In this document: piece after piece, positions 17,713-26,081 of the stretch
Layout: each line of letters begins with the position of its first letter
Position numbering within the stretch: position 1 is the stretch's first letter
From: UBA1847 sp942492205
Lineage (GTDB): Bacteria; Pseudomonadota; Gammaproteobacteria; Steroidobacterales; Woeseiaceae
Reading direction: 5' to 3'
NCBI GenBank assembly: GCA_942492205.1
Contig: CALODT010000001.1
Span: 620,001-684,000 of the forward strand
DNA length: 64,000 nt
Notes under the pieces: model-generated
What the model saw: the letters and a program-made list of their open reading frames with translations, nothing else
The model's database searches: none
Told to the model about the DNA's origin: nothing
Made by a program: the position numbers and the translations under genes

Positions 17713-19259
17713 CGATCATCTCCGGATGATGCGAAATCCTCAGCGAAGTGACTGAGCACGCTTCTGACGGGGTAGGGTGTCATGCCACCCATGGCGCAAA
17801 GCGATGCCGCCTCCATCGTGTCACAGAGCTCAACCAGGAGATCGTAGTTTTCCTCCCGATTTTCGCCGGCAATGATGCGGTCGATCACCTCGACCCCGCG
17901 AGTAGAGCCTATTCTACAGGGTGTGCACTTGCCGCAGGACTCGAGCGCGCAAAACTCCATGGCAAAACGCGCCTGCTGCGCCATATTGGCCGTATCGTCG
18001 AAGACCACGATGCCGCCATGGCCGATCATCGCGCCGATTTCAACGAACGCCTCGTAATCGAGCGTTATGTCGAGTTGCTGAGCGGTCAGGTAAGCGCCCA
18101 GCGGGCCGCCGACCTGCACGGCTTTGAGCGGTCGCCCCGACGCGGTGCCGCCGCCCCAGTCTTCGATCAGCTCCCGCAGCGTTACGCCGAATGCTTTCTC
18201 GACCAGGCCGCCACGCTTGATGTTGCCGGCAAGTTGAAATGCCAGTGTTCCCTTCGAGCGATTGATGCCCATGCCGGCATAGCGTTCGCCACCGAGCCTT
18301 ACGATGTTGGCAACCGATGCGAGGGTCACGACGTTGTTGACAACCGTCGGTTTGCCGAAAAGTCCCGCGTGTGCCGGCAACGGCGGTTTATAGCGAACAA
18401 TGCCTTTCTTCCCTTCCAGGCTTTCGAGCATCGCGGTTTCTTCACCGCAGACGTAGGAGCCGGCGCCGAGGTGCAGCTCGATATCGAAGTCGAAGCCGCT
18501 GCCCTGGATGTCTTTGCCCAGCCAGCCGCTGTCGCGCGCAAGCTCCAGCGCGCGTGACAGTATCGACAAGGTGAGCGGATATTCGGAGCGCAAGTAAATG
18601 TAACCCTTGCTCGCGCCTACCGCGAAGCCGGCAATAGCCATACTTTCAATCAGGCCGAGTGGGTCGCCTTCCATCAGCATGCGATCGGAAAACGTGCCGC
18701 TGTCACCTTCATCCGCATTGCAGGCAATGTACTTCTGCTCGGCATCCGTCTCGGCGACGGTGCGCCACTTGATGCCGGTCGGGAAGCCGGCGCCGCCGCG
18801 GCCGCGAAGGCCGGATTCGGTTACGGCGTCAATAACAGCCTCGGGCCCAGCCGAAAATGCCTGCTCCAGCGCTTTGAACCCATTGTGAGCGCGGAAATCG
18901 TTCAGCGATAGCGGATCGGTGAGTCCGCAGCGCCAGAAGGTCCAGCGATCCTGGCTGATGAGGTAGTCGATTTCCGTAACGGCGCCGAGGCGACGCTCGT
19001 GCGCGCCGCCCGCCATGAAATCCGCTGCAAACAAACCCGCAACATCGGCAGCGGAAACGTTGCCGTAAGCGATGCGCGTGTCGTCGACCTGTACCTCGAG
19101 CAGCGGTTCGAGCCACGTAGCGCCCCAGGAGCCATTGCGGATCAACTCGACGGTGGTGCCCGTACGCTTTGCTTCACGGGCAACTTCCAGTGCCACCTCG
19201 TCGGCACCGACGGATACGGCAGAAGTCTCTCGCGGCACATAGATTCGCGTGGCGCTCAT
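17709..19259 (-). CDS. fdsB: NAD-dependent formate dehydrogenase, beta subunit (FMN/NAD+ site)
   Basis: The diaphorase subunit, related to NuoF of complex I: it takes electrons through a [4Fe-4S] cluster to FMN and NAD+. LRGRGGAGFPTGIKWR at about residues 151-166 binds NADH, YIACNADEGDSGTF binds FMN, YVCGEETAMLESLEG follows, and C442, C445, C448 and C488 hold the cluster (CGKCTPCR and SLCAMGG). The first 95 residues are a thioredoxin-like domain in which I see no cluster cysteines. The 516 residues are full length. Overlaps of four bases tie it to fdsG and fdsA. Confidence 0.95.
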   Translation of the reverse strand: MSATRIYVPRETSAVSVGADEVALEVAREAKRTGTTVELIRNGSWGATWLEPLLEVQVDDTRIAYGNVSAADVAGLFAADFMAGGAHERRLGAVTEIDYLISQDRWTFWRCGLTDPLSLNDFRAHNGFKALEQAFSAGPEAVIDAVTESGLRGRGGAGFPTGIKWRTVAETDAEQKYIACNADEGDSGTFSDRMLMEGDPLGLIESMAIAGFAVGASKGYIYLRSEYPLTLSILSRALELARDSGWLGKDIQGSGFDFDIELHLGAGSYVCGEETAMLESLEGKKGIVRYKPPLPAHAGLFGKPTVVNNVVTLASVANIVRLGGERYAGMGINRSKGTLAFQLAGNIKRGGLVEKAFGVTLRELIEDWGGGTASGRPLKAVQVGGPLGAYLTAQQLDITLDYEAFVEIGAMIGHGGIVVFDDTANMAQQARFAMEFCALESCGKCTPCRIGSTRGVEVIDRIIAGENREENYDLLVELCDTMEAASLCAMGGMTPYPVRSVLSHFAEDFASSGDDR

Positions 19260-19729
19260 CCGTGCAAATCCCCGATTGCGGCGACGAGTTCATCGAGCCG
19301 TTGCTTGCTGACGCGTCCATGCGTCCTGCCATCGATCATGATGGCCGGCGCGCACGCACAATTGCCAAGACAATAGGCGGGTTCGAGCGTGACGTCGTTG
19401 GCCGTGCCGTGCATTTCGGTGCCGAGCGACCGGCGCGCGTGGTCCGTCAGGTCGCGGCTGCCCATCGCCTGGCAGGCCTCCGCCTGGCAAATCTTCACGA
19501 TGTGATTGCCCGGCGCTTCGGTACGAAAGTCATGGTAGTAGTTGACCACTCCATAGACATCGGCTCGGGACAGGTTCATCTCGTCTGCCAGTTGTCGGAT
19601 GGTGGCCTCGGGAATCCAGCCGTGACGCATGACGATGGCCTGCAGGATCTGCACGAGCATCTCTGCCCTGGCGCCGAACTGACGAACGATGTCGCTCGTC
19701 GTTTGCTTGTCGATGGGAGGTCTTGCCAT
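19256..19729 (-). CDS. fdsG: NAD-dependent formate dehydrogenase, gamma subunit ([2Fe-2S], NuoE-like)
   Basis: A 157-residue thioredoxin-like ferredoxin homologous to NuoE, which passes electrons next to the FMN site of the beta subunit. A helical bundle comes first (residues 1-60, with ADVYGVVNYYHDF), then the four cluster cysteines C81, C86, C120 and C124 in ICQAEACQAMG and YCLGNCACAP. The start ATG shares one base with the fdhD stop (TGATG), and the end overlaps fdsB by ATGA, so production of the subunits is closely coupled. Confidence 0.94.
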   Translation of the reverse strand: MARPPIDKQTTSDIVRQFGARAEMLVQILQAIVMRHGWIPEATIRQLADEMNLSRADVYGVVNYYHDFRTEAPGNHIVKICQAEACQAMGSRDLTDHARRSLGTEMHGTANDVTLEPAYCLGNCACAPAIMIDGRTHGRVSKQRLDELVAAIGDLHG

Positions 19730-20571
19730 CAGGTTATTCGTTCCTCAGCAGCATAAACATTGAACGTGTCTCCGCGCAGAAAACCAATCAGGGTCACATT
19801 GAACTCGCGCGCGAGCTCGACCGCGAGACTCGAGGGCGCGCTGACCGCGGCCAGCAACGGCATGCCCGCTACCAGGGCCTTCTGCATCAATTCGAAACTG
19901 GCCCTGCCGGAGACAAGCAGCCCGAGGTCGTTGGCGGGCAACCGGCCCATAGATAGTAGCGCGCCGATCACTTTGTCAACAGCGTTGTGGCGGCCCACAT
20001 CTTCGTGCAGCGCGATAAGCCTGCCGCTCGCCTCGAATGCCGCCGCCGCGTGCAGTCCGCCGGTCTCGTCAAAAACCTTCTGCTCCGCGAGCAGTTTTTC
20101 GGGAAGGGCAACGAGCATCTGGCGTTCGAATCGCGTGTCATTGAGCGGCTGTGCAGCTGCGCCGACCGCGCGCAGAGCCTCAAGCGAGGTCTTGCCGCAA
20201 ACGCCGCAGCTCGACGTTGTATAGAAGTGCCGCGTTAGCCGGCCAAGGTCGACCTCGACCTCAGGCTCGAGTTCGACCCGGATGACGTTCGTATTGCCGC
20301 TGTCCGGCGCAGGCGGGCCGCAGGGCTTGATCAGGGCAATATCCGATTTGTCTCGAATGATGGACTCGGTGAACAGGAAACCGCTGGCGAGTTCGGCGTC
20401 TGCGCCGGGTGTGCGCATGGTGATGGAAATGCTGGTTTCGGCGCGGCCGTCTGAGGTTTCATAGCCCAGGCGAATTTCCAGCGGCTCCTCGACAGCAACC
20501 CGGTCTGCCCGCGATTCCTGTGAGGCGCCGCGAATCTTGCTGATTGTGATGGTTTGACTGTTGCTCGTCAT
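19729..20571 (-). CDS. fdhD: Formate dehydrogenase accessory sulfurtransferase FdhD
   Basis: Transfers sulfur to the molybdenum cofactor before insertion into formate dehydrogenase. The CxxC pair is C122 and C125 in SSCGVCGKTSLE; EEPLEIRLGY, GFLFTESII, HAAAAFEASG and HEDVGRHNAVDKVIG are the other conserved segments, and SGRASFELMQKA lies near the end. It has 280 residues and stands first in the operon, taking the place that fdsC (its homologue) has elsewhere. No fdsD delta subunit gene follows fdsA. Upstream, on its strand, TATACT (about 20609-20614) could be a -10 element. Confidence 0.94.
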   Translation of the reverse strand: MTSNSQTITISKIRGASQESRADRVAVEEPLEIRLGYETSDGRAETSISITMRTPGADAELASGFLFTESIIRDKSDIALIKPCGPPAPDSGNTNVIRVELEPEVEVDLGRLTRHFYTTSSCGVCGKTSLEALRAVGAAAQPLNDTRFERQMLVALPEKLLAEQKVFDETGGLHAAAAFEASGRLIALHEDVGRHNAVDKVIGALLSMGRLPANDLGLLVSGRASFELMQKALVAGMPLLAAVSAPSSLAVELAREFNVTLIGFLRGDTFNVYAAEERIT

Positions 20572-20635
20572 TCGGCACTACATCGGGCCTTCCGGAGACG
20601 CAGTATATCGCAGCGCCGCGGGAGGCGGCCCGTAA

Positions 20636-20650
20636 TGAGAATCGTTCTCA
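20636..20650. promoter_or_regulatory. Fur-like box between fdhD and the HiPIP gene
   Basis: TGAGAATCGTTCTCA has perfect 6-base arms and matches 14 of 15 positions of the core Fur site TGAGAATnATTCTCA. It lies 64 bases upstream of the fdhD start codon and 46 bases upstream of the -35 element of the HiPIP gene. Both flanking products are iron-sulfur proteins, so iron-dependent control of one or both directions is reasonable. Binding is inferred from the pattern only. Confidence 0.6.
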
Positions 20651-20681
20651 AAAGTAGTTGAAAATCATATCCCTACGCGTT

Positions 20682-20711
20682 TTGGCAGCGTTCAGGTTGA
20701 TGCATTAGAAT
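20682..20711 (+). promoter_or_regulatory. Sigma-70-type promoter of the HiPIP gene
   Basis: The -35 element is TTGGCA at 20682-20687, the spacer is 18 bases, and the -10 element is TAGAAT at 20706-20711. Transcription from here would give a leader of about 75 bases before the start codon. Confidence 0.6.
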
Positions 20712-20746
20712 GCGCGCCGAATGTTCGAATCGTTATAGAATCGAAT

Positions 20747-20792
20747 ACACCGGAGGCCCCGGTGTAAAACTGAAGTTTTAAGGAGACTCCTT
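20747..20792 (+). promoter_or_regulatory. Structured leader ahead of the HiPIP start codon
   Basis: Three inverted repeats follow each other in the untranslated leader: ACACCGG (20747-20753) with CCGGTGT (20759-20765); AAAACT with AGTTTT, separated by two bases; and AAGGAG-A-CTCCTT at 20780-20792, in which the ribosome binding site itself is one arm. They could modulate translation or RNA stability. This is read from the sequence by eye; folding energies were not computed. Confidence 0.4.
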
Positions 20793-21115
20793 TGAGCAAG
20801 ATTGCACGTCGCAAGTTTATCCAGATGTCAGCGGTTGCGGCCGCTGGTTGTTTTGTTCAGGCCGGCCGCGAGGTTCGGGCGGACGATCTGCCGCATTTGT
20901 CGCCGGACGATCCGATGGCCGCCGCCATGAAGTACACGCATGACGCGTCTGCCGTCGATCCCGCGACTCGCAATAATCCCGCAGCGGAGCAGAACTGCGC
21001 CAACTGTGCGCTGGTGCAGGGCAGCGATGGCGACGAGTGGCGTCCTTGCCAGATATTCCCGGGCAAAGCGGTGGCAGCGAAAGGCTGGTGCTCAGTCTGG
21101 GCACCCAAAGCCTGA
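20792..21115 (+). CDS. High-potential iron-sulfur protein (HiPIP), Tat-exported
   Basis: A small periplasmic electron carrier with one [4Fe-4S] cluster working near +300 mV. The 107 residues start with a twin-arginine signal (ARRKFIQMSAVAAAGCF), cut near residue 30, leaving a mature protein of about 75 residues. The four cluster cysteines are in NCANC, RPCQIFPG and GWCSVW, in the exact order of the family. Translation starts at a TTG with AAGGAG in front. It is divergent from the formate dehydrogenase operon and followed by a strong terminator, so it is a single-gene transcript. Confidence 0.95.
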   Translation: MSKIARRKFIQMSAVAAAGCFVQAGREVRADDLPHLSPDDPMAAAMKYTHDASAVDPATRNNPAAEQNCANCALVQGSDGDEWRPCQIFPGKAVAAKGWCSVWAPKA

Positions 21116-21141
21116 GCAGACACAGAATCCGCGTAGTGTTG

Positions 21142-21166
21142 ACGCCGGCTTTCGAGCCGGCGTTTT
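21142..21166 (+). terminator. Intrinsic terminator after the HiPIP gene
   Basis: A perfect 9-base stem, ACGCCGGCT (21142-21150) with AGCCGGCGT (21155-21163), closed by a TTCG tetraloop and followed by a short T-run. It ends the HiPIP transcript before the aminotransferase gene. Confidence 0.88.
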
Positions 21167-21249
21167 CATTTGTACAATGCGACATTGTCGTCGGCGCAGC
21201 CTCGCAGCGAGGGGGTCGCGGTTCTGCGGCTCACTGATGGAGAGCAATC

Positions 21250-22431
21250 TTGTTTGAAACCCTCAAGCCCGCCAAAGCCGACGCCATCCTTGGCCTGATT
21301 ACCGAACACAATAACGATACCCGCGCGCAAAAAGTCGACCTGGGCGTCGGCGTATTTCGTACGGCCGAGGGCGAGACGCCGGTTCTCGATGTTGTCAAAG
21401 TCGCCGAACAGCGTCTCGTCGATACGCAGATCAGCAAGGCCTACATCGGCACGGCCGGGGACCCGGACTTTAACGCGGCGATGCAGGAACTGGCGTTTGC
21501 GGATTCGGTCTCTGCCGACCGGCTGATTACGATACAGGCGCCTGGCGGGTCGGGCTCGTTGCGCGTCGCCGCCAGCCTGATACTGAGGGCGCGCCCGAAT
21601 GCGACCGTGTGGGCCAGCGAGCCGACCTGGGCAAATCACATTCCGCTGCTGGGTGGCGCGGGACTGGAGCTGAAGTCCTACCCGTACTACGACACCGAAA
21701 AGCACGTCATCAATATTGACCAGATGCTGGATACGTTGAGTCGGGTTCCGGCAGGCGACCTGGTTCTGCTGCACGCGTGCTGCCACAACCCGTCCGGGCT
21801 CGATCCGTCGGAAGATGAGTGGCGAGCGATTGCCGATGTCATTGCCGAACGTGAGCTCGTGCCATTTGTCGACATGGCCTACCAGGGGTTTGCGAACAAC
21901 CTTGCAGACGACGCGTTCGCCGTCAGGCACCTTGCCGGCATTGTTCCGGAGATGATCGTCTCGAATTCCTGCTCCAAGAACTTCGGCCTGTATCGCGATC
22001 GCGTCGGAACGCTGTCTATTCTCTCGGCCGACGCGTCGACTCGGGACATTGTCAACAGCCAGGTTAATAATGTCGTCAGGACGCTCTACTCGGTGCCGCC
22101 GGATCATGGGGCGGTTGTTGTCAGCCTGATTCTCAACGATCCTGAGCTGAAGGCCGCCTGGCGGCTCGAGCTTGCTTCGATGCGGGCCCGCCTGCGTGAG
22201 ATGCGTGTGCAGTTGAACGATGCCCTGAAGGAGCGTGCGCCGGATCATGATTTCTCACATCTCGTTCGAGCCACCGGCATGTTCTGCTTTCTGGGTATCA
22301 GCGCGCAACAGGTCAGGCGGCTGAAGAAGGACTTCGGCGTCTACATGGTGGATTCCAGCCGTATCAATATCGCCGGCATTACGGCCAGGAACGTCAATTA
22401 CCTCGCCGATTCGATCGCGGCGGTTCTCTAG
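21250..22431 (+). CDS. Aromatic amino acid / aspartate aminotransferase (class I)
   Basis: A PLP-dependent transaminase of the TyrB/AspC family, cytosolic, moving amino groups between aromatic or acidic amino acids and 2-oxoglutarate. The Schiff-base lysine is K243 in SNSCSKNFGLYRDRVG; HACCHNPSGLDP, D208 and Y211 (VDMAYQGF), and the carboxylate-binding arginine in DSSRINIAG are all present. The 393 residues are standard. The start is a TTG with GGAG ten bases upstream. The SNSCSKN form and the tyrosine-rich substrate loop lean towards an aromatic transaminase, but the two activities overlap. It stands alone after a terminator. Confidence 0.9.
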   Translation: MFETLKPAKADAILGLITEHNNDTRAQKVDLGVGVFRTAEGETPVLDVVKVAEQRLVDTQISKAYIGTAGDPDFNAAMQELAFADSVSADRLITIQAPGGSGSLRVAASLILRARPNATVWASEPTWANHIPLLGGAGLELKSYPYYDTEKHVINIDQMLDTLSRVPAGDLVLLHACCHNPSGLDPSEDEWRAIADVIAERELVPFVDMAYQGFANNLADDAFAVRHLAGIVPEMIVSNSCSKNFGLYRDRVGTLSILSADASTRDIVNSQVNNVVRTLYSVPPDHGAVVVSLILNDPELKAAWRLELASMRARLREMRVQLNDALKERAPDHDFSHLVRATGMFCFLGISAQQVRRLKKDFGVYMVDSSRINIAGITARNVNYLADSIAAVL

Positions 22432-22462
22432 TCGGGCTCCAATCAGCGCCGCCTGATAAAGG

Positions 22463-22954
22463 CTAGCCTGAATCGGCGGAACGAATCAGCCGGCTTCCTG
22501 CGCCGATCTTGTATCGTCGAGCCACTCCGGCGTTAAGCTCGAGCACGTATGTCACTGCCTCAATCGAACTCAACGATTTCAGCGACAACGGTTCGGTATC
22601 GTGGATGACCGAGGACACGCTGCCGTCGCGCCTTGCGAACACGATGTCCAGCGGGATGTAGGTATTCTTCATCCACATCGAGCGCATCGAGTCGTCATCG
22701 TAAACAAACAGCATGCCGGTCTTTTCAGGCAAGTCGCGAACGAACATGAGACCCCGTCGTTGCTGCTCGAAGCTCGTTGCGAGGTAGATGTCGAAAGTAA
22801 GCGGGTCACCATCGTCATTGAGAATGACGAGCTCGTCGCGCTCGAAGAATTCGTCCAGGCTGGCGATTCTGGATCCTGTTGCTTCGGGTTGCTCCTTGCA
22901 GGCGCTTGCAAGCAGGGCCAGCGTCAGAATTGCCAGTGGCAGGCACCGTTTCAT
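22463..22954 (-). CDS. DUF192 lipoprotein
   Basis: A 163-residue lipoprotein: signal peptide with lipobox LLASAC (Cys at residue 19) and one DUF192 domain (residues about 45-155), with FDIYLATSFEQQRRGLMF, GMLFVYDDDSMRSMWMKNT, PLDIVF and the AVTYVLELNAG end, all characteristic. The function of the family is not established. The domain is full length. It overlaps the gene upstream by ATGA, so the two lipoproteins are made together. Confidence 0.85.
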   Translation of the reverse strand: MKRCLPLAILTLALLASACKEQPEATGSRIASLDEFFERDELVILNDDGDPLTFDIYLATSFEQQRRGLMFVRDLPEKTGMLFVYDDDSMRSMWMKNTYIPLDIVFARRDGSVSSVIHDTEPLSLKSLSSIEAVTYVLELNAGVARRYKIGAGSRLIRSADSG

Positions 22955-23520
22955 GTAGCACCCCAGTCGATGACGCCACGAAACGCCAATTCAGGAATCG
23001 AAATCGCCGCGTCACCGTTTATCTCTCCGAGTGGCGCGACGCAGTAGAGCGTGCCGCTCAGCGCATATCTGTCAGGGTTGTCGCCGACCAGAGGTTCCTG
23101 CGCGGCAACGTCGGTCCAGCACGATTCTGCTGTTGGTGTGCTGAAGAAACGACCGCTGCCCTCGACGGTCAGCGTGATAACCGTTGGCGATTCTTGAGCG
23201 GTGGCGCCTCGCTCGAGTTCGGGCAGCGCGAGGATGATTGCAAGTTGGTTGCCAGCGGCTTCGCCGGTGAAGCGCAGCCGTATACCCTTGCCGTTCGGGC
23301 GCAGCATGCTCTCACAGCGAAGCGCGTCGGCGGACCAGCGAATCTGCCGCTCGATGCTGCCGTAAAGCTCACCGCGCAGGTAGGACGCGCTGCCGCAGGC
23401 GGGTTCCGCGACGAGCTGCTCGCCACTTGGCGGATGCGGGGTGTCGGCCGGTTCCTGGCAGGCGCCCAGCGCTGCGAGCAGCGCCGCACCGGCTGCGATC
23501 CGGTGAGCTAGCAGACCCAT
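22951..23520 (-). CDS. Putative lipoprotein, function unknown
   Basis: I do not recognise the family. From the ATG at 23520 it has 189 residues and a lipobox (LLAALGAC, Cys about 21). The mature part has cysteines at PACGSASYL, LRCESML, ESCWTD and LYCVAPLG, probably two disulfides in the periplasm, and reads as mostly beta strands. An ATG 45 bases further upstream is possible but would put non-signal sequence ahead of the hydrophobic core. The four-base overlap with the DUF192 gene suggests a shared role. Confidence 0.65.
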   Translation of the reverse strand: MGLLAHRIAAGAALLAALGACQEPADTPHPPSGEQLVAEPACGSASYLRGELYGSIERQIRWSADALRCESMLRPNGKGIRLRFTGEAAGNQLAIILALPELERGATAQESPTVITLTVEGSGRFFSTPTAESCWTDVAAQEPLVGDNPDRYALSGTLYCVAPLGEINGDAAISIPELAFRGVIDWGAT

Positions 23521-23621
23521 TGTTTGAGCCTCAGATGCAATGTATTGGCTTCCGCGTTGTCTCAAGATGGGTCAATAGTACTGAAGTGGGCACAATTGTG
23601 AGCAAAAAAGCCCGCGATTGG

Positions 23622-23650
23622 TTGGCCTTGTCACCAGGTATAACTAGAAT
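23622..23650 (+). promoter_or_regulatory. Sigma-70-type promoter of the moxR/bat operon
   Basis: The -35 element is TTGGCC at 23622-23627, the spacer is 17 bases and the -10 element is TAGAAT at 23645-23650. It lies 31 bases ahead of the moxR start codon, which has GGAG in front. It is the only good promoter-like pattern I see before the six-gene run. Confidence 0.6.
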
Positions 23651-23680
23651 GGCACGCCGCCCTAGACAACGGAGTTATTA

Positions 23681-24648
<968 letters not shown>

Positions 24649-24649
<1 letters not shown>

Positions 24650-25587
24650 TGCTCGACCACATTCCTGAAGACGCATCACCAGTCAGTATCACGCAGGCGG
24701 GCCTGATACGACTGAGCGGTCCGGCCCGTGCCATTGCGCTGGATGTGCTGCGCGTCAACTCGCTGCAGACCGGCGCCTACGTTTCGCATTTTCGCGGTCG
24801 CGGCATGGAGTTCGACGAGTCACGACCCTATCAGCCCGGCGATGATCCGCGCAGCATCGACTGGCGCGTCACGGCACGAAGCACAGAGGCATACACCAAG
24901 TTGTTTCGCGAGGAACGCGAGAGGCCTGTGCTGGTTGTCGTTGATCTGCGCTCGACCATGCACTTTGCGACCAAGGGCTGCTTCAAGTCTGTCAATGCGA
25001 GTCGCGCAGCGGCGTTGATTGCCTGGGCGGCGCATCATCGCGGCGACCGGCTTGGCGGGCTGATTTTTGGTGACACCACGCACCGCGAGCTGAAGCCGAG
25101 GCTCGGTCGCCGGGCGGCGCTGCGTTTCGTACATGAACTTGTTGGTCATCGCGACTGGCAGCAGCCGGATGTCGCCAGCAGCGACCTCGCGGCGCCGTTT
25201 GTCCAGGCCATGTCGTCGTTGCGCCGGGTGGCGAGACCCGGCAGCCTGGTTGTCGTCATCAGCGACTTCCAGGGATTCGGGCGAGCTGCCCAGTCGTACT
25301 TGTCGAGCGTTGCGCGGCACAACGAGGTCCTTGCCGTCTTCATCAACGATCCGCTCGAGCGAGACTTGCCACCGCCGGGCCGATACCGGCTCGTGTCGCC
25401 GCAGGATGAGCTGGCAATCGACACATACTCAGCCGCGGCACGCCGCGACTATCACAATGCCTTCGAACAGCGCACAACTGAACTGGAGACCTTCTGCCAG
25501 CGCTACGGCATTCACCTCATGCCGATGTCGACGAATGACGACCCGGTGAGCGCACTTCAGCAGGCTCTTGGCCGGAGGTCGCGCTGA
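24649..25587 (+). CDS. DUF58 domain protein of the Bat cluster
   Basis: The 312 residues carry the DUF58 signature FDESRPYQPGDDPRSIDWRVTA read in part (about 62-82), followed by a degenerate VWA-like half with VLVVVDLRSTM and VVVISDFQGF. These proteins are regular partners of MoxR ATPases, and their action is not known at the molecular level. Translation starts at a GTG overlapping the moxR stop by one base. There is no membrane helix, so it is cytosolic. Confidence 0.88.
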
Positions 25588-25589
25588 CA

Positions 25590-26081
25590 ATGGATGAGAC
25601 GACGCTGCCGCTGAGAGACCTGCACCTGCCGGATCCCGTTGGCTGGTGGCCGTTGGCGCCTGGCTGGTGGTTCGTACTGCTGCTGCTCGCGGCAGGTCTG
25701 ACGTACCTTGCCTGGCGTGCTGTCAGGCAGTGGCAGCACAATGCGCCACGGCGCTACGCGATGCGCGAACTGGCGCGCTACGAGGCCGAGTACCTCAAGC
25801 ATCGTGACCCGGTCCTGCTCGGCAAGCAGGTATCGGCCTTGTTACGACGCGGCATGCTGGCGTACGCGCCGCGCGCAGACGTCGCGGGTCTCACCGGCGA
25901 GGACTGGCTCGAATGGCTGGATCGCGGTATGCCGTTGCCGTACTTTCATACCGAGGGTGGCAAGAGTCTGCTCGAGCTTCCCTATCGAAATCCGGACGAA
26001 GACCTGTCAGGCATCGACGTCGATGCGCTACTGTCCGCGGTGCGCATGCGCCTCGGCACGCCGTTGCGAGGGGCAAACTGA
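25590..26081 (+). CDS. DUF4381 membrane protein of the Bat cluster
   Basis: A 163-residue protein with one membrane helix at about residues 22-43, flanked by the family marks LRDLHLPDPVGWWPLAPGWW (read in part) at the start and WQHNAPRRYAMRELAR after the helix. DUF4381 genes regularly sit between DUF58 and batA. The role is unknown; the C-terminal half, with GLTGEDWLEWLDRG and PYFHTEGG, is cytosolic. The stop overlaps the start of batA as TGATG. Confidence 0.85.
   Translation: MDETTLPLRDLHLPDPVGWWPLAPGWWFVLLLLAAGLTYLAWRAVRQWQHNAPRRYAMRELARYEAEYLKHRDPVLLGKQVSALLRRGMLAYAPRADVAGLTGEDWLEWLDRGMPLPYFHTEGGKSLLELPYRNPDEDLSGIDVDALLSAVRMRLGTPLRGAN

Noticed and set aside
21166..22248. 360-codon frame on the minus strand opposite the aminotransferase
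   Set aside because: The aminotransferase motifs cover the region; the opposite frame has shadow composition, and it also runs through the terminator zone.
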